From contig CM060835.1 of the NCBI GenBank assembly GCA_030762175.1, positions 82,990,501-83,054,500 on the forward strand: a stretch of 64,000 bases of DNA, read 5' to 3'. Positions 9,808 to 20,323 of the stretch are shown here, piece by piece. Below the pieces are notes generated by a model. It ran no database searches, was not told the DNA's origin, and saw only the letters and a list, made by a program, of their open reading frames with translations. The first letter of the stretch is position 1; each line of letters starts with the position of its first letter. The DNA comes from Metallyticus violacea (lineage: Eukaryota; Arthropoda; Insecta; Mantodea; Metallyticidae). The position numbers and the translations under genes are program-made.

Positions 9808-11050
9808 GGTCCATAAGTCTCTGGCCTAACTATTTTCTAGGTATGATAAAGACAAAAACTATATTTCACTTTTCAATATCGTTACCCTTTATTCCAATAT
9901 ACTTCTCACATCTTTGAATTAATATTTCAATCCCCCCCCCCCCCGCCTAAATAGGCAGAAGTCGTCTGCAAAATGGGCATAAGCAACATCACTTCTTCAT
10001 CACACTTAATTTCCTTCCTTGAGGGTCCTTTTTGAGTTTTGAGAAGAGGAAATAGTAACTGGGAGCTAGATCTCAGTTGAAGGGTGGATGGTCGATCTCC
10101 TTAAAGCCACATTTCTACACAGCTTCCTTTGTAACAAAAGCTGTGTTCACAGGCACGTTGTCTTGAAAAAGGCACACATCACCACTCAGCTTTCCTCACC
10201 TTTTCTCCTAGTCTGTGCAAAGGCCAGAGTGGCACTTTCCATTTATTGTGGTGTTCCTCTTCTTGAAGTCAATGAAGATTATTCCTTCACAGTTCCAAAA
10301 GATTGTAGCCATGATCTTCTTGGTTGTTTGAGTGGCCTTGGCCTTTAGAGGCAGTGCTTTGCCACGTTTATACCACTACATTGATTCTCTTTTGTACAAG
10401 GGATCATAGTAGAGGACCATAGTTTCATCTCCTGTAACAATCATTTGCAGAACTTCTATCTTGTTGCCAGGGCAGAGCTCCAAAAATGCCTGATAACAAA
10501 TGACCCATTTTTGAACTGAGGAAAGAAATCTAGACACCCATCTTTCACCAACCATATTCATTTTTAAATATTCATGAATAATTCAAAGGACTGTTTTTTT
10601 AGAAAGGCCCAACCTTGCTGCTATTTCTGGAACTTTGAGCCTCCGGTCTTGCATAACTTCTCCTTTCACAAGAGCGATGGATGTTTTCAGGAGTGAGCAC
10701 CTCCAAGGGTTGATCTGCATGCTCTTCTTCTTGAATGCTATTTTGACCCAATCGAAAAAGTTTGGCTCATTGTAGAATATGAGGTGGAAGCTTTGACATA
10801 TATACTGTTAATCGCTGTTTAATTTCATTTAGAATAAGTCCTTCTTTTGTAAAGAATTTAATAATAGCTGGATACTCCATTTTGAACATGTCACAATCTT
10901 CTACACATAACCTTCTTTATGCAACTGTATCTGAACAACTGAACACAGCAAAGTGGAAGTTACAGCTGCAATTATTTACTTAACAGTTAAGGTATGACAT
11001 CAGAAAAGGAAGGCGATAATCCTTATTGGCTAGGCTGAAACTTATGGACT
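9808..11050 (-). mobile_element. Mariner-like element M1, copy 2, both TIRs present, transposase pseudogene
   Basis: TIRs ggtccataag (from 9808) and cttatggact (to 11050) are flanked by TA at 9806-9807 and 11051-11052; 1243 bp. The minus-strand frame has VGERWVSRFLSSVQK, then IVTGDETMVLYYDP (10376-10561), and later a HPPF...DLAPSYYFLF block. The third catalytic position is Tyr (10055-10057) instead of Asp. Stops and frameshifts occur throughout. It shares a poly-C/G tract (9931-9944) with copy 1. It lies in the first large intron of the host gene, just downstream of an (A)n(TA)n run at 9758-9790. Confidence 0.85.
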
Positions 11051-11053
11051 TAC

Positions 11054-11877
11054 CATCATATAAAATAATTCCTTCACACTATATGTAAAAGAGAGAGAGA
11101 AAAGTATATTCATTTAATAAGTGGTACTACTTTGCAAACTAATTTGGAACTAAAGAGTCTGGTCAACCTATTAAAATCATATCTGCCACATGCTTTATTG
11201 ATATCCATTATAAACTTATGATGAACAGATCATAATTTAAGTTTTACATTTTCATAATTGTTTTTAAAACGTGAGGTTTTTCAGTTATGGTGCTGAAAGT
11301 AAAATATATTATAATTGCCACCAGTTATTGATCAGTGCTATAATTCAAAGTTATGTAATTTTGCACATCAAGACTCCTTTCTTTTATGTTGACTTGTAGA
11401 TTTAATCCCAAGGGTATAAATTTCTTTGCAATGAATGGATGATTATATTAACTTTAGGAGGCAAGTTAAAGCTAACAAAGAACCTGAAATTTTATGTGCA
11501 TTACAGATCAAAAGATGGACTGCAAAATACCACATGAAATATATTTCTATATTAACATAATATATATTTGCCAATTTAAAACTGTGGTCATGAACTGACC
11601 TATAAGGGACAACATCTTTTTAAAGGATTGAGATTAATAAAAACTGTAAAATAATTTTAGCTGTAGGGTATGAAGTATTGTTCATGGATAATTATAGTAC
11701 GCGATTTTGTTCAATTTATTTCTTTACTTATACATAATTTAGCCAAAATACATGATTATGCACTAATCAATTGTTATCCATATTTTAAATAACTTGAAAT
11801 AAGATCACTGTCAACATCATTTATTGAATCAATTGTTATAAACTTACTTAAAAATTAACTAGTCGATCAAAACTAGC

Positions 11878-11880
<3 letters not shown>
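11054..11880. other. Intron sequence, nothing recognised
   Basis: AT-rich DNA with short simple runs only. No coding, TIR or SINE signal seen. Confidence 0.5.
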
Positions 11881-11930
<50 letters not shown>

Positions 11931-13300
11931 TTATGGCATGACAATAAATATAATAGCCAATTCTTTGAATAATGCAACTTTCATCTGCTACAGTTTCTTT
12001 TAGCTGAACACACATAGTTCTACATTCACTGACCATTCTAAATTGAATGTAGGTAAATGTTTTTGAAAGAATGCTTTCCTCAACATCAGTCAGAAAGTGT
12101 GCAAGTTTTGTTTTGCAAATATAACTCATTAGCACAGATTTTACCTTCATGCTCTTGGCACGTGACATTCTCAGCCAAATTCTGAGTAAAGTTTGATATA
12201 AATGGCAATAAAGCACCTAGCAGAATTTGCAAACATTTCTTGGAGTTTGCGACAATGACAGGCAGACTTTCGGCTGCAGTTAAAATAATGAATGGTGTTA
12301 TTTGTTAAAAAGATGGTAGCATTCCATAACATGCATGAGGTATCATCGCTGAATCATCTCATTTCCAATTTCTGTCTCTTATCATATGTTTTTCTCCCAG
12401 GACAGCAATGGCTAATATCATGCAAGAAGGTTTCTAATGCCCCTTTAACTGCATGGGCAACTGAAAGATCTGGCCTTGGATGTTTTTCTCAGGTTAGGTT
12501 TGTATATTGAAAGTCTGTACTAAGCAAGGCAATAACCTTTTCACATGATGTGGATTCAACCCTGGCCAGGATCAATGGATTTTTTTGGGCATGTTTGCTT
12601 TATATTCTAACGGATCATTAAGAAGTCTCTCCACATCTCTCATATAACCAGGATTCCTCTAGGGATGGTAATTCAAATGACAGTACTGGCAAGCATATTA
12701 TTATAATGTTCTACTAGTTAAGAAATCTGTTATTTTCGTGTATGCAGTTCAAGAAATGTAATATAGATAAATAAATAATATGAGACTCACCTGTTTAAAG
12801 ATGATGTTGAAAATGTTTACCATTATCTTGAAGACAAATTCATTCACTTTAATTTATTTTCCAAAACTGTAATTAAGTTCTATTATTTGACAGTTTTTCA
12901 TCTGTTAAGACACTCTGTCTACAGCTGCTTGCAGCATCTTGTACTGAACCTGCCTCCCGAAATTTAATAAATCATGTACATTATCTTGGTATGATAGTTT
13001 TGAATTTGGAAACTTAACAATGAAATGTTATTTTACTTTCACAACGTAATTTCCACATTCAGCAAAAAATGTTTTCCACAAGAAACGCCTGTTCCTTTTA
13101 ATTGTAGGTCAAATGTAGTAATACCAACTGTTTCTTGAGCAGTATCAGCAAGGTGTGTAGGAAGTTTTCAACCAATAAAAATATTATAATTATCACATTA
13201 TACAGTCATTTGATAAAGTATTCTCAAAATGCTTAAAAAGTTATTTTTGATTCATTTTTGGTCCTAAAATTATTGTGATACTGTATCATAATCTTAGATA
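11881..13300 (-). pseudogene. Unclassified degenerate coding-like unit with 46-base A tail (minus strand)
   Basis: A pure T46 run (11881-11926) on the plus strand would be the poly(A) tail of a minus-strand insert. Upstream on that strand a 97-residue stop-free stretch (to 12216) reads MSRAKSMKVKSVLMSYICKT and onward, and broken frames continue (TAAESLPVIVANSKKCLQIL near 12190-12280). This looks like an old retrocopy or transposon ORF. I could not assign a family. Confidence 0.3.
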
Positions 13301-14299
13301 ACTAGCATGTTTGTGACCATGTAGACTAATATGTCTATTAATATGGATTTCAAGAGGTTTGTCATTTGCATGGATATTGGTTATTGTATGTAATAAGAAG
13401 AAATAATGTTTCAAGTTCATACTCATTACAAGTATAGTATAAACTTTAACGAAATATTAACTGCTTAATTTAGGGGTGAATATTAACCTATTTGTTTCCT
13501 TTTCCATAAAATACCTAGCCAAGCTTCTTTGATATATAATCATTTTGGAAAATGCAAAGTCCAGAATTTATAAAATGTGATTACTCCATAGTCATTCTTT
13601 ATGCAAATCATGGGGAACAGGCCCTTCTGCAGAGTAACTGAGAAGTCCATACAGGCATTATCTCCTGTCATCTACAAATTTAAATAATACATCTTACAGC
13701 CTTCGTCCCTTCTTTGTGGTTAAATCCCTATCGTTGGTAGAAACATGAGCAACATTCTACAGGCTGACCACCAATCAGTCTGCGCAACTGACATGGATTT
13801 GGGAAGGATCGTTGTTACCTATAATGCCAAGAGAATGGCAGTATATTCAAATGAACCTATGTTTATTGCATTTAAACAGTACAGAAACACAATATTATTT
13901 TTATCCTTGTGACTCTCTCAGGGGCCCACTTTTGGGTATGGGACATAACGAGTTCGAGACACCCGAGCTGCCCTCACAGGTTCATGCATAGCATGTTTGA
14001 CTCCTTTTAATTTTTATTCATCCTACTTATCTTTGTCTGAAGAATGTCCCCTTGTTTGACATGGTAAAAAGTGACTGGGTAATGGCATAACTCCCAGCAC
14101 TGGGTTATGATGTATGGCAGGAGCATATCCCCTGGTAAAGGCCAGACCTGGGGAGGGGCCATTGAATGAGCTGTTTACTTCCTGCTGGCGATTGGGTCCC
14201 TTTGTCAGTACACAGGAAGGTGTGACCCTGAGGTTACTTCGTTCAAGCCAGGGCAAGTAACCTAAGCCATGGTGGCTCCCAGGAAGCAGCCTGCCATCA
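13301..14299. other. Intron sequence leading into LINE-A; 3' part may be its 5' UTR
   Basis: 13301-13900 is AT-rich with no feature. From about 13900 the GC content rises and the style matches LINE-A, so the 5' end of that element may lie here, but no boundary or target-site duplication could be fixed. Confidence 0.3.
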
Positions 14300-14417
14300 G
14301 AGACAGTTGCAATGGTGGAGGATTAAATCGCTATGTTACACGATAATAATCGTATTCAAATGAAACGAAAAATAGCTCACGTAAAGAAGTATGCGAGATG
14401 TCTTTTCTTCGATACCT

Positions 14418-15560
14418 AGTGCTCAGTACGAAGATGGTCAGGCATTTACAAAGGTAAACCCATTTGTAATTCAGAAGGGAATTGATACCATAACTGGACC
14501 CGTTAAGTCCTGTACCCCATCTACATAACGGATCACTTTTGGTGGAGACACTTGGACTGTCTCAAACAAACTCATTGCTCAAGGAGACGATACTCCACGG
14601 CTATTCAATCCGTGTTGAGTAACATAAGACATTGAATTCGTCGCGAGTTGTTACCACCAATGTACTAGACGGAATGTCCGACACTGGAAGACCAAGGGGT
14701 CACATCTGTTTATCGTGTGCAGGCAAGGAAAGGGGGAATTACAGCCGACCAGTATTCTTTTCCTCACTTTTAATAGGGTTGAATTTCCGCAGAAGGTTAA
14801 AGCGGGCTACAAGTTGACAGAAGTGCGCCCGTATATCCCGAGCTCGTTGCGATGTTTTCAGTGTCAACGTTTTGAACACACCCGCATATCATGTAGGAGT
14901 GCCATTTCCATCTGTGCAACCTGCGGTTAAGGAAGTCATGAAGAAGCATGTACATCCACTCCCGTCTGCGTCAACTGCCGCGGTGATCATCCAGCCTCGT
15001 CCCGTGACTGTCCTCGTTTTAGAGAGGAGCGCTATATACAGGAAATTCGGCTAAAGGAAAAACTGTCTTTTACTGAGACTTGGAAGCGATGCCAATCTCG
15101 CCAATCTGTTGTACCTAAGCCCGATACATACAGCGCAGCAGTTTCTTTAGTGGTGAAGAAGTGCGTCACCAGTATGCAGACTTGCGACCTCGTTTTTACA
15201 TGGGTCCCTACTACGCCCAGTTCTCCGAAGCGCTCTACCGAGAAGCCGAAGCCGGTAGTTTTCAATGCCCCTGATATTATTCAAGACGAGCTACACGAGA
15301 ACTGACTTTTTGAAATCGTCAACTCTTGTTGAGAAGAAAAAGAGTCCTTCTCCTCGGAGGTCCAGCTCACATGACGGTAGCAAGCCTGCTAGGCGGTCGC
15401 CGTCACCTCCTATATCTATATCCAGGTATTGGAATCGGTGGATACCTCTCAGCGGGAGAGCTCTCCCTCTGAGGATGCCATGGAGCAGGATATGCCTGCA
15501 AATCACCGAGCCCCACGCAAGTGAAAAAAGGACGATTAATTCTTCCTGGGCCGAGCAAAA
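14418..15560 (+). pseudogene. LINE-A ORF1 (Gag-like, zinc knuckles)
   Basis: Nucleic-acid-binding ORF1. Broken frames give NPFVIQKGIDTITG (about 14460), then KAGYKLTEVRPYIPSSLRCF followed by three knuckles: CFQCQRFEHTRISC (C-x2-C-x4-H-x4-C), a second starting CATCG, and CVNCRGDHPASSRDC. The following region is basic and Ser/Pro-rich. At least one stop (TAA after CATCG, 14928) and several frame changes disrupt it. The N-terminal limit is uncertain. Confidence 0.7.
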
Positions 15561-15596
15561 AGTAAAGTGGTTATTTATTTTATCCCATTTTATCAA

Positions 15597-16515
15597 TGGC
15601 TATCCTTTCGTGGAATGTGCGTGGACTCCGCAATCGAAGACCTGACCTGGGAGTTACTTTTACGATCGACTGACGCTCTGATTGTGTATCTCCAAGAGGC
15701 CAAACTTCGCCCACAAGATTCTTTAACTTTACGCGGCTACTCTTCAGTGAGATTTGATCTTCCTCCCGAAGATGGCACTCCCGCGCATGGCGGAGTTTTA
15801 ATTCTAATTAGAGATGACGTGTACAGTACTCATTAAACCTCCAGACTCCTATATACAGGCTGCTGCAGGTACAGTTCGCTTCTATGGCCTTAGTTTTTCA
15901 GTCTGCACTATTTACTTACCTCCATTTGCTCCTGTCGCAACGGTTGAACTCGAGTTTCTTTTTTCCCAGCAACTACCCCCTGTCCTACTTTTTGGGGACT
16001 TCAATGCGCACCATACCCAATGGGGTTCCAACATGAAATGTGCGAGGGGTAGCATGTTAGCAGATTTTCTGGACCGCCACAATCTTATTCTGCTCAATAC
16101 TGGCCAACTTACTTTTATTTCTGACAGTACTCATAGCTTTTCAAACTTGAACTTATCCTTGTGTTCTGCCTCGATTGCTGTACATTTTACCTGGAACGTC
16201 ATCTCTGATTTATACTCTAGTGACCACTTTCCGTGTCAGATACACATATTCTCTCCACGCGTACATTCTCAGCGCGCGCCAAGATGGCTTATTGAAAAGG
16301 CAAATTGGCATCTCTTCCGATCTATGGCCGTATTTTCAAGGTGTGAGTTTCCATCCATCGACGCCGTGATCGAGCACCTCGAAACGGTCACCCTTACTCC
16401 GCAGATAATGCTACTCCCCGGTCGTCTTTCCACCCGAGACACTTTCCGGTTCCTTGGTGGACCGATGAATGCTGGGACGATTTGCGGGTTTTTCGTCGCC
16501 ACCCTACTTCAATAA
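15597..16515 (+). pseudogene. LINE-A APE-type endonuclease domain
   Basis: Opens MAILSWNVRGLRNRR at 15597, with the active-site Asn in the usual place. Then LQEAKL (catalytic Glu), LLFGDFNAHHTQWG (about 15990-16030) and SDHFPC (about 16218), the standard Asn/Glu/GDFNA/SDH set for nicking target DNA. At least two frameshifts separate these blocks, one near 15650 and one near 15820-15835. The linker WWTDEC (about 16460) leads to the RT. Confidence 0.8.
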
Positions 16516-16529
16516 ATATGATTCGCTAC

Positions 16530-17841
16530 AAACAACTGCGCGCCAAATGCCGGCCAGTTATTAAGGATAGCAAAAACGCTTCTTGGTTTGCTTTCGTTTC
16601 ATCTTTTAACCGCTCAACGCCTTCGTCTATTGTTTGGAATAAGCTCCGCCGCGTTGCAGGCAAACCTGGTTTTACTTCCATACCCCGTCTGAAGGTATCA
16701 CATCGTGTACTTACTATCCCTACAGATATAGCCAATACCATATGTCGCTCTTTCGCCGAGGTTTCGAGCTCCCCAATTATCCTGGGTTTCGCATGATTGA
16801 ACAGCAGGTTGAGTTCAGAGGATTCAGCTTTGCCTCCGACAACCAGGAGTGCTACAATGTCCCGTTTTCATCTAGGGAATTGGAGAGTGCACTTTCTACA
16901 TCTCGGCGTCGCGCTCCAGGTCCAAATGTATCCGTGTTGCCACGCTGCAGCATTTATCGGCCGAAGGCAAGGTTTTCTTACTCCAAATCTTTAACCGTAT
17001 TTGGTGTGATGGCACGTTGTCATGCGCTTGGCGAGTGGCCACCGCCATTCCTATTCCTAAACCTGGAAAGAACCCACACCTTCCTTCCAGTCCTTCCGAT
17101 TTCTCTCGCCAGTTGTGTCTGCAAGGTGATGGAACGCATGATAAACGGCCGGCTTATATGGTGGTTGGAGTCGAGGCCGCTTTGACGAACGTTCAGTGCT
17201 GTTTTCGTCGTCATCACTCTTCAGTCGACCATCTTGTGTCTCTTTCCACCCATATAAAGGATGGTTTTGTATGGCAGTGCCAAACCATCGCCGTATTCTT
17301 CGATCTAGAAAAAGCCAATGATACTTGTTGGAGAAGCGGTATCCTTCGAACGCTTCATGATTGGCATATATGTTGTCGTATGTCTGTTTTTATTCAGGAG
17401 TTTATGAAAGACCGGGTTTTTAATGTTCGCGTGGGATTAGTTTTATCATCTCATTTTATTCAAGAGAACGGTGTACCTCAGAGCTCGGTACTTAGCATCA
17501 CACTTTTTGCAATTGCTATCAATTCCATCATTGAGTGTTTACCGCCAGGAATCCATTCGTCGTTGTATGTCGACGATTTTTCCATTGTTCTTTCCTCTCG
17601 GAGAACTTGTCTTTTGGAACGCCGCCTCCAATGCTGTTTCGACCGCCTGCGTACTTGCAGTGTAAACCGCCTGTATGCTTGGAGTGTAAACCACGGGTTC
17701 CGTTTCTCTGCAGAGAAGACCGTTTGCATGAATTTCTGGCGCCGTAAGGAGTATCCCCCACCATCTCTCCATCTTTGCCCAGACGCTCTTGCTCTCGCAG
17801 ACGAAGTTAGGTTCCTTGACTTGGTATTTGATAGGAAATAA
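16530..17841 (+). pseudogene. LINE-A reverse transcriptase domain
   Basis: Linker and fingers/palm blocks: TPSSIVWNKLRRVAGKPG (about 16615-16675), ATAIPIPKPGKNPHLPS (about 17040), VFFDLEKANDTCWRSG (first catalytic Asp, about 17300), ENGVPQSSVLS, and LYVDDFSIV with the YVDD pair at 17566-17577. A 24-bp near-duplication (cgcctg...agtgtaaa) at about 17643-17690 lengthens the thumb side. Frames change between 16800 and 17100. The element could not make an intact enzyme. Confidence 0.85.
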
Positions 17842-18199
17842 TGCTGGTCATCGCATATAGCACAACTCGGGGGCAAGTGTGAACGTTGTCTTTGTCTTTT
17901 ACGTTTTAAGTGGCACATCCTGTGGAGCTGACTGAACGGTTCTTTTATGTTTTTACCGATCTCTAATCCGGTCCAAACTGGATTGTGGCTGTGTTGTTTA
18001 TGACTCTGCGCGACCTTCCGTTCTCCGTCGCCTGAAAGCCATTCATTACCGGGGTATCCATGTCGCCATTGGAGCATTCCCAACAAGTCCTCAAGTTTAT
18101 GTGCGGAGTCTTGAGAGCCTCCGTTGTTTTATCGTATGGATCTTTTACTTGGTGCTTATGGTTATCGGTTAGCTGCATAACCTCATCATCCCACGAATG

Positions 18200-19250
18200 A
18201 GCCGTTTTTTAATTTGTCGCTCGCTCCATTTTATGCTGCTGGGTCTTTTACTCTTAGGCCTCCTGGGTTTCGTTTTCGGCAGTTGTTAAGGACTTTGGAC
18301 GTGGAGTTCCCTGCTTTTTTTCTTAGCCGGGGAAACATCTCCCCCTTGGCTTTTAGCAGAGCCCCCTGTTCATCTTGGGTTTACGTCCTGTCCTAAGTCT
18401 TCGACCGCAACACCTATTATTCGTCGTCATTTTAGCGAGACGGTCTCTTCTTTTGCTAGATGCAATTTTATTTATACCGACGGCTCGAAATCTGACACAG
18501 GTGACTCATATGCCATTGTTTTTAATGAAGGTAATTTTACGTTTGGTCTTAACGTTGCGAAATCTATTTTTATGGCGGAGTTATATGCTATTTATCGGAC
18601 GATTTTATTTGTTTCTGAACAGGGGCTGGGGGACAGGTTATTTGTTCCGGTTCTTTGAGTGCCCTTTTATCTTTGAAAAAGCTTCCTCTTCTACAGAAGA
18701 TCCAGGATGCAGTGTTTACGCTTGTTGAAACTGGCGTCAGCGCGACACTGCTATGGGTACCTGACATGTGGGACTCCCAGGCAATAAGGCCACAAATGTC
18801 GCAGCTAAACTCGCCCTTTTAAACACTGCTGAAATTGAGCAACGTTTTTACTCGGGGTATTTTGAACATTCTTTAAGTCGAGTTGTTCTCTCGCGCAGGC
18901 GCGAGGAATGGAGTTTATTGCAAGATGATAAGCTTCGACAATGTAAATCAGCCATTTTTATTTGATTTTCTTCTTCTCGCGCAGTTCGTCGCAAAGAAGT
19001 AATTTTAGCACGTTTGAGAATTGGGCATTGCCGTTTTAGTCACCGTTACCTTTTTAATGGTGAATCAGCTCCAACATGCCTTCATTGTGACCACCCCTTT
19101 ACAGTGCGTCACATTTTATTTAAATGCCATCATCTAGCAACTTTTAGACTTTTATAGGTTTGCCCTCCACTATTGAGGATCTACTTGCAGATGATGTCGT
19201 TGCTGTTAAGCAAGTGCTCTGTTTTATCTGTGTTTGTGGTTTTTGGAGCA
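18200..19250 (+). pseudogene. LINE-A RNase H domain and C-terminal Cys/His region
   Basis: Frames read FIYTDGSKSDTGDSYAIVFN (first Asp, about 18470-18525), IFMAELYAIYRTI (Glu), a decayed third-Asp block, and QKIQDAVFTLVETG / LLWVP (about 18695-18760). The end has LRIGHCRFSHRY and CLHCDHPFTVRHILFKC (C-x2-C...H...C). RNase H removes the RNA strand during reverse transcription. Frameshifted throughout. Confidence 0.75.
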
Positions 19251-19284
19251 AGATATGATTTCGTATCATTTTATTTATGATGGC

Positions 19285-19640
19285 ATTTTAGACTATTTTA
19301 AGACTGTTGTTTTTTCAGCTCTTGCTGATGCATTTTAGTACCAGTCTTTTGTTTGGTGACCATATTACCCTTGTTATTTGTTTTGGGATTGTATTGTTAC
19401 AATTTTAGACTATTGTACGATTTTTCTGCTCTTGCTGATATGTTTGATTGCCAATCTCTGGTTTTTTGTTGACCGTAATACCCTTGTTATTTGTTTTGAG
19501 GTTTTTACCTTTACAATTTTAGACCATTATAAGACTGTTGTGTTTGCAGCTCTTGCTGCTGTGCTTTAGTACCAGGCTTTTGTTTGTTGACCATATTACC
19601 CTTGTTATTTGTTATGGGGTTTTTATTTTTATTGCCAAAA
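19285..19640 (+). repeat. About 115-bp tandem repeat x3 in the LINE-A 3' tail
   Basis: Units begin at about 19291, 19408 and 19522 (ttttaga-c-attaagactg type start, then gctcttgctg and acccttgttatttgtt). The spacing is 117 and 114 bp. The units differ by substitutions, so the array predates this insertion or arose soon after. Confidence 0.85.
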
Positions 19641-20279
19641 GTGTTACTGTTGCTTGTTTGCCTACATTGATTTTGTGTACATTATTTATTTCTTTAATCT
19701 TGGCACAGTTTTTAGTGTGCGTGGGCACTAATGACCTTAGCAGTTTTGTGCCCTTAAACAATATTCGTCATCATCCTTGTGATATTTATATAATATTAAA
19801 ACTCAAAGAAACAAAAACACTTGCATTTTCAATAAATGTTTCATGTTGTACTTTTTTCTGCCTTATTATATTTCCCAAGTGTTAATGCTTTAATTGGTTG
19901 ATTGATTGATAGTTTTTCAATCAATCTTGGTACTTAGTCCTCAAGGAACTTTTGTGCAATCCTTTAATCTTAAATATGTAGTTCCAGATCTATTGATTTA
20001 GTAAGTTCTGGAATCTTCTCTAAAAGTTAAAAAATATATTTTCTGAAAGATTGTATCCTAGCAGAGATGTTCTTCATCTTGCCAAAGTTTCACATTCTAG
20101 TATGAATGAATGAATTTATTTCTTCTAATTTCCACTTTACATGCAGATATACATACAAATTCCCCTACCTTTTCGAAACAATGTCAAAACCTAATATTTT
20201 ATATCAAATTTCTCCCACTATTACATCTATAAAATATATTTAATTTTAACAATTTCATCTATTTAACTACTGGGCCCTC

Positions 20280-20323
20280 GTCTTCAGTTCATTAGCTATT
20301 TCTCACTCGAATATCCGGAAGAC
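20280..20323 (-). other. LINE-B 3' UTR hairpin, copy ii
   Basis: Minus-strand arms GTCTTC and GAAGAC enclose about 32 nt (cggatattcgagtg...aactg). They align with GTCCCC/GGGGAC in the copy at 55915-55959, so two base pairs changed on both sides. Confidence 0.7.

Larger units (their letters stand above)
14300..19795 (+). mobile_element. LINE-A, near full-length non-LTR retrotransposon with Gag, EN, RT and RNase H regions (broken)
   Basis: All expected domains occur in order: zinc-knuckle ORF1, APE-type endonuclease, reverse transcriptase with YVDD, RNase H, and a C-terminal Cys/His motif. Then come a tandem-repeat tail and a 3' end, gcgtgggcactaatgacc...gtgccctt, of a type seen in arthropod I-like elements. 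The presence of RNase H points to the I/R1-type groups rather than Jockey or CR1. Frameshifts are numerous but CpGs are well kept, so it is fairly young. A much older 3' fragment of the same family lies at 61355-62110. Confidence 0.85.

Noticed and set aside
11848..12216. 122-residue minus-strand protein ending in poly-Lys
   Set aside because: The Lys run is the A46 tail. The remainder is a short stop-free stretch in a degenerate region.
13741..14290. Host exon suggested by higher GC
   Set aside because: No stop-free frame with splice sites; composition matches LINE-A, so more likely its 5' part.
17478..18086. 202-residue minus-strand open frame
   Set aside because: Antisense of the LINE-A RT region; no independent signal.
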